Assembly: GCF_000717645.1 (NCBI RefSeq)
Contig: NZ_JNZZ01000045.1
Span: 1 to 25,647, forward strand
Reading direction: 5' to 3'
DNA: 25,647 nucleotides
Source: Streptomyces californicus
Lineage (GTDB): Bacteria; Actinomycetota; Actinomycetes; Streptomycetales; Streptomycetaceae
The notes beneath the pieces were generated by a model that had not been told where the DNA came from, ran no database searches, and saw nothing but the letters and a program-made list of their open reading frames with translations. Numbering within the stretch: the first letter of the stretch is position 1; each line of letters starts with the position of its first letter. Below are positions 6,898 to 13,455 of this stretch, one piece after another. A program made the position numbers and the translations under genes.

Positions 6898-7989
6898 ATG
6901 ACAGTCACCCTGGCGGATGTGGCGGCGCGCGCCCGGGTGTCGCCCGCCACCGTCTCCCGCGTGCTGAACGGCAACTACCCGGTGGCGGCCTCGACCCGGG
7001 AACGGGTGCTGCGCGCGGTGGACGACCTCGACTACGTGCTCAACGGGCCCGCCAGCTCCCTGGCGGCGGCCACGTCCGACCTGGTCGGCATCCTGGTCAA
7101 CGACATCGCCGACCCGTTCTTCGGGATCATGGCGGGGGCGGCCCAGACCCAGATCGGCGGCCCTGGGGACGGTTCGGGGCGGGCGGGCGGGGAGAAGCTG
7201 GCCGTCATCTGCAACACGGGCGGCTCCCCGGAGCGCGAGCTGACCTATCTCACCCTCCTCCAGCGCCAGCGCGCCGCCGCCGTCGTGCTCACCGGGGGCG
7301 CGGTCGAGGATCCGGCGCACCAGGCGGCGATCGCCGCGAAGCTGGCGAAGCTCGCGGACGCCGGAACCCGGATCGTGTTCTGCGGGCGGCCCCCGCTGCC
7401 CGAGGGGGACGCGCTCGTCGCCGCGCTCGCCTTCGACAACCGGGGCGGCGGCCGCCGGCTCACCGAGCACCTGATATCGCTCGGCCACCGCAGGATCGGT
7501 TACGTCGCCGGGCCCCCGGAACGGACCACCACCCGGCACCGTCTGGAGGGCCACCGCGAGGCGCTGCGCGCGGCCGGGGCGGTGGAGGAGGGCGGCACGG
7601 CGGAGGGGGCCGAGGCCGAGGACCGGCTCACCGTGCACGGCCCGTACGACCGGCGCTCCGGCTACGAGGCCACGCTCGAACTCCTGCGCAGGGCACCGGA
7701 CGTGACCGCGATCGTGGCCGCCAACGACACCGTGGCGCTGGGCGCGTGCGCGGCCGTACGCGACCAGGGGATGCGCATCCCGCAGGACATCTCGGTGGCG
7801 GGCTTCGACGACCTGCCGTTCTCGGTGGACGCGGTGCCCGCCCTGACGACGGTCCGGCTGCCGCTCTTCGAGGCGGGGGCCCGGGCGGGGCGGCTCGCGA
7901 TGGGCAAGGAGAACCCGCCGCCGGGCGGCATCGCGACCATCGCGGCCGAGCTGATGATACGGGGGTCCACGGCGGCGCCCCGGGGGTGA
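6898..7989 (+). CDS. LacI-family transcriptional regulator
   Basis: ATG 6898 follows GGAGG by 6 nt, giving 363 aa. Residues 1-60 are a textbook LacI helix-turn-helix plus hinge: VTLADVAARARVSPATVSRVLNG, then RVLRAVDDLDYVLNGPASSLA. The rest is the periplasmic-binding-protein-like effector domain: VGILVNDIADPFFG, AVVLTGG, HLISLGHRRIGYVAGP, VTAIVAANDTVALGA, DISVAGFDDLPFS, LTTVRLPLFEAGARAG. It probably represses the divergent oxidoreductase-DUF993-isomerase operon and itself through the operator at 6810-6821. The effector is likely a sugar or its catabolite. Two Gly/Glu-rich inserts (around residues 87-97 and 228-241) are slightly unusual. Confidence 0.92.
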   Translation: MTVTLADVAARARVSPATVSRVLNGNYPVAASTRERVLRAVDDLDYVLNGPASSLAAATSDLVGILVNDIADPFFGIMAGAAQTQIGGPGDGSGRAGGEKLAVICNTGGSPERELTYLTLLQRQRAAAVVLTGGAVEDPAHQAAIAAKLAKLADAGTRIVFCGRPPLPEGDALVAALAFDNRGGGRRLTEHLISLGHRRIGYVAGPPERTTTRHRLEGHREALRAAGAVEEGGTAEGAEAEDRLTVHGPYDRRSGYEATLELLRRAPDVTAIVAANDTVALGACAAVRDQGMRIPQDISVAGFDDLPFSVDAVPALTTVRLPLFEAGARAGRLAMGKENPPPGGIATIAAELMIRGSTAAPRG

Positions 7990-8030
7990 GCGGGGGCGGG
8001 ACGGGGCGTCGGGGGAGGCCGGGAAGGGGC

Positions 8031-8160
8031 GGGGCGCCATACCGGGAAGGGCCTGGGCGTCACGCCGAAGCCGGCCGGGGCGTCACGCCGGAACGGGCTG
8101 GGGCGCCAGGCCGAAGCGGACCGGCCGGGGCAGGGCCGGGTGCCACGCCGAAACGGGCGG
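8031..8160. repeat. 23-bp tandem repeats
   Basis: Four degenerate copies of a 23-bp unit lie head to tail at 8031, 8054, 8077 and 8100, with consensus GGGGCGYCACGCCGAAGCGG plus three bases; a fifth copy starts near 8138 after a short break. The 23-bp period is not a multiple of three, so the array is not protein-coding. It lies downstream of the LacI gene in the gap between converging genes. Confidence 0.65.
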
Positions 8161-8230
8161 GGCAGGGCCGAGCCGGGCAGGCCGCCGACGCCCGCCGGCC
8201 CGCTGGCCCGGTCCGTCCCCCGGCAGCTTG

Positions 8231-8298
8231 GGGCGTGTCCGGCGGATCCTGAGCGGGTACCACGACGCCTGTCCGATCCTGATCCGCCGGACACGCCC
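8231..8298. terminator. 68-bp inverted repeat between converging genes
   Basis: GGGCGTGTCCGGCGGATC (8231-8248) and its exact reverse complement (8281-8298) are 18-bp arms around a 32-nt centre. The right arm runs into the stop codon of the small RHIM-like gene. It could serve as a bidirectional terminator for the LacI gene (+) and the DUF6232 pair (-); no T-tract follows. A single copy of the same 18-mer with one change lies at 22803-22820, which suggests a dispersed repeat family rather than a simple terminator. Confidence 0.55.
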
Positions 8299-8642
8299 TA
8301 ACCCAGCAGCCCGAGCACCCGTCCGAGCGCGTCCGCCACCGGCTGGGCCACCGGCCCCAGGGCGTTCGCGATCTGGCTGATCCGGGCCAGGGTGAGGCCG
8401 CGTTCGGCCATGGCCTCGCGGTCCAGGGCGAGCACCGGCAGGGTCTCCTCGACCGTGCGGACCTGCTCGGCGCTGAGGTGACCGGAGATCTCGTTGAGCC
8501 GGGCCGTCAACTCCGCGACCGCTGCGCGCAGTTCCGGGTCCTGGGACATCCCCGCGTAGCCGTGGTTGATGCCGATGTTCTGCGCGCCGGTCTGATGGAA
8601 GACCGGGCCGTTGTACGTCGTGTGGTGCGTCGGCTCGTTCAC
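8298..8642 (-). CDS. Small protein with N-terminal RHIM-like motif and helical domain
   Basis: The GTG start at 8642 overlaps the TGA of the DUF6232 gene (GTGA), giving 114 aa. Residues 10-26 read NGPVFHQTGAQNIGINH, matching the QxGxxN core of RHIM and related amyloid-signalling motifs. From about residue 33 the protein is all-helical: PELRAAVAELTARLNEISGHL, then AEQVRTVEETLPVLALDREA, and an amphipathic C-terminal helix ending VADALGRVLGLLG. The same motif is at the C-terminus of the upstream protein, so the two products may co-assemble through it. No enzymatic motif is visible. An effector or adaptor role is inference from the arrangement. Confidence 0.7.
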   Translation of the reverse strand: MNEPTHHTTYNGPVFHQTGAQNIGINHGYAGMSQDPELRAAVAELTARLNEISGHLSAEQVRTVEETLPVLALDREAMAERGLTLARISQIANALGPVAQPVADALGRVLGLLG

Positions 8643-8695
8643 AGTTTGATCCCCGTGTTCTGGGCGCCGTTCTGGTGGAAGACGGGGCCGTTGTA
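8566..8695. repeat. 50-bp direct repeat encoding the shared motif
   Basis: Bases 8566-8615 and 8646-8695 align without gaps at an 80-bp offset and match at 43 of 50 positions by hand count. They encode the YNGPVFHQxGAQNxGI segments at the start of the small helical protein and the end of the DUF6232 protein. Most differences fall at third codon positions. Confidence 0.8.
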
Positions 8696-9301
8696 GTTGT
8701 TCAACTCGTGGACGTACGCGGTGAACTCGGCCTCCGGGTGGTTGATCGCATGGACGATCTGCCCCGCGATCGTCCTGAGCTGTTCCACGCTCGGCAGGGT
8801 CACCACGGCCAGGGAGCCGCCGGCCGTCTCCACGGCCAGGATCGGCTTCGCCGGTTCCACCAGGACTTTCACGAAGTAGCCGATCAGCCCGACCAGGAAG
8901 AGGACGAACATCGGCTGCCCGCTCTCCGCGACCTCCGCCTCGTTCTCGGTGGCCGCCATGAAGAACACGTAGACGACGGCGGTGAACGCCAGCCACTTGA
9001 GGAGGCGGACAAAGGTGACGCCCCGCTCCGGCTTGAGCTTGGTGGCCTCGACCCGGGTGAGATTGTTCAACGGGAAGGCCGCCGGCCCGATCCAGAGCAT
9101 CCGCCGATGGACGGAGACCTCCAGGACCCCTCCGCTGCGCGGTGTCGGGGGTATCGGCGGACCCTCCGGCGGGCGGCCGGGCGGAGCGCCGGGCGGCGGC
9201 GGCATCGGCGGCGGGCCCGGCGGTGGGGCGGGCGGCGCACCGGCCAGTCGGCCGGGCGGTGGCGTGGATCCCTGCTGTCCCGAACTCCCCGTGGTGGCCA
9301 T
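8639..9301 (-). CDS. DUF6232 family membrane protein with C-terminal RHIM-like motif
   Basis: The start is taken as ATG 9301 (MATTGSSGQQG), preceded by GGGGGAG close upstream; the frame is open further but without a better site. The 220-aa product has a Pro/Gly-rich cytoplasmic arm (about residues 12-52), then the DUF6232-like domain: VLEVSVHRRMLWIGPAAFPLNNLTRV, two membrane segments (LLKWLAFTAVVYVFFMAA and MFVLFLVGLIGYFVKVLV), and a soluble part (LAVETAGGSLAVVTLPSVEQLRTIAGQIVHAINHPE). The last 18 residues (YNGPVFHQNGAQNTGIKL) repeat the motif found at the start of the next protein. Membrane anchoring plus a terminal assembly motif suggests a sensor or platform that recruits the small protein (inference). 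Confidence 0.8.
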   Translation of the reverse strand: MATTGSSGQQGSTPPPGRLAGAPPAPPPGPPPMPPPPGAPPGRPPEGPPIPPTPRSGGVLEVSVHRRMLWIGPAAFPLNNLTRVEATKLKPERGVTFVRLLKWLAFTAVVYVFFMAATENEAEVAESGQPMFVLFLVGLIGYFVKVLVEPAKPILAVETAGGSLAVVTLPSVEQLRTIAGQIVHAINHPEAEFTAYVHELNNYNGPVFHQNGAQNTGIKL

Positions 9302-9396
9302 GTGCTCCCCCGTGCACTCGTCACACGCACCCCGCACGTGCGGGAGCCCCATTAAGCGGCAGCCCGCCCCCGGGCGGCAGACGAGAACCGGCCAAT

Positions 9397-9478
9397 CATG
9401 AACCCTCCTGCGGGCGGGGCCGGCGCGTACCGCCCACCATGAATCCTCCGGCGGGCGGGGGCCGGCGCGCATCCCGTG
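9397..9478. repeat. Two 41-bp tandem copies upstream of lanM
   Basis: CATGAACCCTCCTGCGGGCG (from 9397) and CATGAATCCTCCGGCGGGCG (from 9438) begin two near-identical 41-bp copies that also share CCGGCGCG further on. They are part of the 294-bp gap between the divergent DUF6232 gene and lanM; the rest of that gap holds the palindrome at 9497 and the lanM ribosome-binding site, with no further gene. Confidence 0.55.
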
Positions 9479-9496
9479 TGCTCCTCGAGACGAAAG

Positions 9497-9515
9497 ATGG
9501 GGGCGACACCCCCAT
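9497..9515. promoter_or_regulatory. ATGGGGG/CCCCCAT palindrome upstream of lanM
   Basis: A perfect dyad of 7-bp arms, ATGGGGG and CCCCCAT, with a CGACA spacer, lies 81 bp before the lanM start. The half-site extended by one base (ATGGGGGC) recurs twice, 21 bp apart, upstream of the SARP gene (16408 and 16429). It could be the operator of a cluster regulator such as the LAL protein. Confidence 0.45.
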
Positions 9516-9595
9516 GTGCCCGTACCCCCTCCCCCGCCACCATGGATGCGGGCGGCCCGACCGGGCCCGGCCCGGGACCGGGGAGGTGCTGAGCG

Positions 9596-12500
9596 ATGGC
9601 GGAGAAGAACCTGATCGACAGAGGCGCGAGTCGTCGCCCCACGCCCGCCCCTGCCCCCGCCGCCGTATCCGCGCCTTCCGCCGTCACCGCTCCCACCCCC
9701 GCTGTCGTACCTGCTTCCGCTCCGGCACCCGCTGCCGTGTCCGCACCTCCTGCCGCCCTCGCCTTCGGCACGGACCCGGCGGCCCGGCTCCCCCGGTCCG
9801 CCTTTCCGGGCGCCGACGACGCGGCCGGTGAGCCGTGGTGGTCGCCGGGCGTCGTCGGGGGCCTGCCCTCCGGCGAACCCGCCTGGGCGGTCTTCGTCCG
9901 GGACGCCGTCGCCTCCGCTCCGCGTGAGGTGGTCGTCGGCGACCGTCCGTACCCGGGACTCAGCGGTTTCGGCCCGATCGTCGCCCCGTTCGTCGAAGCG
10001 GCGGCGGAACGGCTCCGGGCCGCGCTCGCCGCGGACGGCTCGATGGCGGACGGTTCCGGCCCGGGCAACTCCGGGGCGGCCGACGCGGGTGCGGGCGATT
10101 CGGGTTCGGACGACTCGCGTTCGGACGGCTCACGTTCGGGCGGCTCCGCCGTGGACGGCTGCGCGCTCGTCCTGGCCGACTTCCGGCGGCAGTTGACGCG
10201 GCGGCTCTCCCGCATCGCGGCGCGCACACTCGTCACCGAGCTGCACGAGGCGCGGCGGCTGGGCCGGCTGAGCGGCGAGGAACCCGAGGATCGCTTCCGG
10301 GACTTCGTTCGGCTGACCGCCCGTCGCGACGGCCTCGGCCCGCTCGTCACCGCCTACCCCGTGCTGGCCCGCCTCCTCGCCACGGCCTGCCTCAACACCG
10401 GGGACGCCTTCGCGGAGATGGCCGCCCGGCTCGCCGCCGACCGGCATCTCCTGGGCCCGGCCGGGGTGTTCGGCTCCCGGGACGGCTCCCCGGGCGGGGC
10501 CCTCGGTGCGGACTCCGGGCCCGGGGCGCTCATCGGCGTCGAGGCCGGGGCGGGCGACAGCCACCGCGGGGGGCGGTCCGTGATGCTGCTGCGGTTCGCC
10601 GGAGGCGCGCGGCTGGTCTACAAGCCGCGTCCGCTCGCGGCGCACCGGCACTTCAACACCCTGGCCGAGTGGTTCGGTTCGCTGGACGGCGCCCCGGAGC
10701 TGCGGGTACTGCGGGTGCTGGACCGGGGCGCGTACGGCTGGGTCGAGTTCGTGGAGGAGCGGCCCTGCGCGTCGGAGGCGGAGACCCGGCAGTTCTACTG
10801 GCGTCAGGGGGCTCTGCTGGCCCTGCTGCACGCGCTGGACGGTACGGACCTCCACCACGAGAACCTCATCGCCTGCGGCCCGCATCCGGTCCTGGTCGAC
10901 GTGGAGACCCTGTTCCACCCGCCGCTGGGGCCCGCCCGCTCCTCCGACCCGGCCGCCCGCGCCCTGCATGACTCGGTCCACCGGGTGGGCCTGCTGCCGC
11001 AGTTGCTCGTCGGGGACACCACGGCGCTCGACATGTCCGCCATCGGCGGCGGCCGGGAGGCGTCCTCGCCGGTCGCGACGGCCGACTGGGCCGACGCCGG
11101 GACCGACCGGATGCGGCTGGTGCGGCGGGCGGGCCGGTTCACCGAGTCCGCCAACCGGCCCCGGCTGGGCGGGGTGGCCGCAGATCCGTCCGCGTACACC
11201 GACGCCCTGTGCGGAGGCTTCAGCGCCGGGTACACCGCGATCGGCGAACACCGCGACGAACTCCTCGGCGAAAGGGGTCTCTTGAACCTCTTCGCGCGGG
11301 ACGAGGTCCGGGTCGTGCCCCGGCCCACCTGGACGTACACGACGCTGCTGGACGAGTCGACCCACCCCGACCTGATGCGGGACGCCGCCGAGCGCCACCG
11401 GGTGCTGTCACTGCTGCGCACCCCGCTCCTGGGCGCTCCCGGCCGGCCCGGCGTGGAGGACGAGGAGATCGCGGAGCTGTGGTGCGGCGACGTGCCGGTG
11501 TTCGCCACCCTGCCGGGCGGTACGGAGCTGTGGAGCGGCACCGGGCGTACGGTCCCGCCACCCGCCGACGCCCGCGCCGACGACCCCACCGGGCTGGACC
11601 GGGTCGAGGCGAAGGTGCGCGCGATGGACACCGTGGACCGCCTGGACCAGGAACGGATCATCCGGGCCGCGATGGTCAGCACCTCGCCCGAACCGGCACA
11701 CCGGGCGGCGGCGGGCGGCCGGCCGCGGGGCGCGGCCCGCGCCCCGGAGCCCGAGCAACTGCTGTCCGCCGCGCGGTCGGTGGGCGACCAGCTCGTCTCC
11801 CTCGCCTACCGGCGCGACGGCCGCACCAACTGGATCGGGCTCGAACTGCTCGGCGAGCGCTACTGGCGGCTCACGCCGATGGCGGCGGATCTCGCGGCCG
11901 GTTACACCGGTCCCGCGCTCTTCCTCGCCCAACTGGCCGCGCTCACCGGCGTGTCCCGGTACGCGGAGGCCGCCCGGGAGGCGCTCGCCCCGGTCCCGGG
12001 GCTGCTGGACGCGCTGCACGGGCGGGACGACGAGCTCGGCCCCCTGGGCTCCGGCGCCTTCGCGGGCCTCGGCGGTATCGCGTACGCGCTGACCGAGGTG
12101 GGCGCGCTGCTCGGCGACCGGGACGTGCAGGACCTGGTCGGCCCCGCCGTACGGCTCTGCTGTGCGGCGGGCGCGGCGGAGACCGGGTACGGGGTGCGCG
12201 GCGGTGCGGCGGGCGGGCTGGCCTCGATGCTGGCCGTGCACCGCGCGACCGGGCGCCCGGAGGCGTGGCGGGGAGCGGTCCGGTGCGCCGAGCGGATCAT
12301 CGCGGCCCCGCTGCCCGGCTCCGGGGGCTTCGCGGACGGCGCGGCGGGCGTCGGGTGGGCGCTGCTGCGCTTCGCCGGGGCGGGCGGCGACGCCCGTTTC
12401 CGGGACGCCGGGCTCCACGCCCTGCGCCGGGCGACCGCGCCGACGTCCGCCGCCGGACCGCTCCACGGACCGGCCGGCGCCATCGGCTCCGGCGCCCTCG

Positions 12501-13000
12501 CCACCGGCATCCCCACCAACGGCTCCGGCTCCGACGTGAACGGCCGACCGGTCGGCACGGCAGGCGCCGTCGCCCCGACCGCCGCCGAGGCCGTCCACGG
12601 CCCCGCCTGGTGCGAGGGGGCGGCCGGGGTCGCGCTGGCCATCGCGGACAGCCCGCACGCGATGAAGGACCCCGCGCTGTCCGGGTGGCTGGCGGACCGC
12701 GTCCACGAGGCGGCGGGCCTCGATCCGCTCGCCGACGACAGCCTGTGCCACGGGGAGTCGGGCCTGCTCGAACTCCTCGGCCACCGGGCCCTGCCCGCCG
12801 CGCGGTCCGCGTGGATCCGCCGGGCCGGGGCGCTGCTGGCCTCGGCCGACCGGGCGGACCCGCGGTGCGGGACCCCGGGCCGCGTACCGCATCCGGGGCT
12901 GCTCACCGGGCTCTCCGGGATCGGGCACGGGCTGCTGCGGGCCGGGTTCCCCGAACGGATCGGCTCCGCCCTGCTCCTGCGCCCCTCCCGGGCCCCCTGA
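9596..13000 (+). CDS. lanM: Class II lanthipeptide synthetase (LanM) with altered cyclase active site
   Basis: ATG 9596 follows GGAGG by 9 nt; the protein has 1134 aa, somewhat longer than typical LanMs of about 1000 aa. Residues 15-60 are an Ala/Pro/Val-rich arm and about 145-190 a Gly/Ser/Asp-rich insert. The dehydratase (DUF4135) domain is intact: GARLVYKPRPL (about 336), YGWVEFVEE, GTDLHHENLIA (about 415), VLVDVETLFHPPL (about 433) and PRPTWTYTTLLDESTHPDLM (about 575). These motifs phosphorylate Ser/Thr and eliminate phosphate to give Dha/Dhb. The LanC-like cyclase domain (about 740-1130) keeps the zinc ligands (Cys1006 in WCEG, Cys1051-His1052 in CHG) and the PGLLTGLSGIGHGLLR end. However, the GFxHGxxG motif, whose His is the proposed acid in LanC enzymes, reads GFADGAAG with Asp914. 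Paired with the Cys-free peptide at 13179, this suggests a dehydratase without need for thioether formation. Confidence 0.92.
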   Translation: MAEKNLIDRGASRRPTPAPAPAAVSAPSAVTAPTPAVVPASAPAPAAVSAPPAALAFGTDPAARLPRSAFPGADDAAGEPWWSPGVVGGLPSGEPAWAVFVRDAVASAPREVVVGDRPYPGLSGFGPIVAPFVEAAAERLRAALAADGSMADGSGPGNSGAADAGAGDSGSDDSRSDGSRSGGSAVDGCALVLADFRRQLTRRLSRIAARTLVTELHEARRLGRLSGEEPEDRFRDFVRLTARRDGLGPLVTAYPVLARLLATACLNTGDAFAEMAARLAADRHLLGPAGVFGSRDGSPGGALGADSGPGALIGVEAGAGDSHRGGRSVMLLRFAGGARLVYKPRPLAAHRHFNTLAEWFGSLDGAPELRVLRVLDRGAYGWVEFVEERPCASEAETRQFYWRQGALLALLHALDGTDLHHENLIACGPHPVLVDVETLFHPPLGPARSSDPAARALHDSVHRVGLLPQLLVGDTTALDMSAIGGGREASSPVATADWADAGTDRMRLVRRAGRFTESANRPRLGGVAADPSAYTDALCGGFSAGYTAIGEHRDELLGERGLLNLFARDEVRVVPRPTWTYTTLLDESTHPDLMRDAAERHRVLSLLRTPLLGAPGRPGVEDEEIAELWCGDVPVFATLPGGTELWSGTGRTVPPPADARADDPTGLDRVEAKVRAMDTVDRLDQERIIRAAMVSTSPEPAHRAAAGGRPRGAARAPEPEQLLSAARSVGDQLVSLAYRRDGRTNWIGLELLGERYWRLTPMAADLAAGYTGPALFLAQLAALTGVSRYAEAAREALAPVPGLLDALHGRDDELGPLGSGAFAGLGGIAYALTEVGALLGDRDVQDLVGPAVRLCCAAGAAETGYGVRGGAAGGLASMLAVHRATGRPEAWRGAVRCAERIIAAPLPGSGGFADGAAGVGWALLRFAGAGGDARFRDAGLHALRRATAPTSAAGPLHGPAGAIGSGALATGIPTNGSGSDVNGRPVGTAGAVAPTAAEAVHGPAWCEGAAGVALAIADSPHAMKDPALSGWLADRVHEAAGLDPLADDSLCHGESGLLELLGHRALPAARSAWIRRAGALLASADRADPRCGTPGRVPHPGLLTGLSGIGHGLLRAGFPERIGSALLLRPSRAP

Positions 13001-13032
13001 TCCACGGCCCGGCGGATCCACGGGGACCGCGC

Positions 13033-13118
13033 CACCACGGCTCCACCCCGCTCCACCGGCGTCCGGGCCGTCAGTCCGGGGCCGACCGCACCACGGCTCC
13101 CCCGCACACCACGGTTCC
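13033..13118. repeat. CACCACGGYTCC repeats before the precursor gene
   Basis: The 12-mer CACCACGGYTCC occurs at 13033, 13089 and 13107 in the 178-bp gap between lanM and the small peptide gene. A degenerate fourth copy (GACCACGCTCC) starts near 13128. It could be regulatory or merely low-complexity sequence. The gap holds no credible ORF. Confidence 0.35.
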
Positions 13119-13178
13119 ACCGGAGCGGACCACGCTCCGACGCACGACGATCACCCACCACCAGAGGATGAGGCAGAG

Positions 13179-13376
13179 ATGAAGCACTTCGGCGAAGCGG
13201 CCCTGCAGGCGTCCGGCGACCTCGCGCCCGAGGGCGCCACCGAGCACCCGGCCGGGCAGATCTCCCTGGGATTCACCGGCGGCCTCGGTGCGCGGAGCAG
13301 ACTCCTCAGCGCCTCGGAGGGCGAGAGCGGCTACAGCCACGACCTCCCCTGGACCACCATGACCTCCCCCTGGTGA
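13179..13376 (+). CDS. Candidate class II lanthipeptide precursor lacking cysteine
   Basis: This 65-aa ORF starts at ATG 13179 after GAGG, 178 bp downstream of lanM in the same direction. The N-terminal part is acidic and Ala/Gly-rich (MKHFGEAALQASGDLAPEG), as class II leaders often are. A GG at residues 34-35 (GFTGG) could be the leader cleavage site. The presumed core, about 30 residues, carries nine Ser/Thr (SASEGESGYS, PWTTMTSPW), two Trp, one His and no Cys. There is no Cys anywhere in the peptide. Dehydration by LanM could give a Dha/Dhb-rich peptide; crosslinks would need a nucleophile other than Cys, and His53 is the only obvious one. It is assigned by position, size and composition; I recognise no named precursor family. 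Confidence 0.65.
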   Translation: MKHFGEAALQASGDLAPEGATEHPAGQISLGFTGGLGARSRLLSASEGESGYSHDLPWTTMTSPW

Positions 13377-13443
13377 GCCGATCCGGCCAACTCGACGGTA
13401 AATGAGCAGAATTGGCCCGCTGTCGTGGGAGTTGTCGCTCCAG

Positions 13444-13449
13444 TAATCT
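13444..13449 (+). promoter_or_regulatory. -10 element of a probably leaderless LAL gene
   Basis: TAATCT is a good -10 match and ends 6 nt before the ATG of the LAL gene, so transcription would begin at or next to the start codon. No Shine-Dalgarno sequence is visible, which fits a leaderless mRNA. Upstream, GGCCAA and TTGGCC (about 13386 and 13415) form a widely spaced dyad. Confidence 0.5.
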
Positions 13450-13455
13450 GCGGCC

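Noticed and set aside
9142..9831. Plus-strand ORF upstream of lanM as an extra precursor gene
   Set aside because: It overlaps the DUF6232 gene antisense and the lanM start out of frame, is Pro/Arg-rich and lacks leader and core features.
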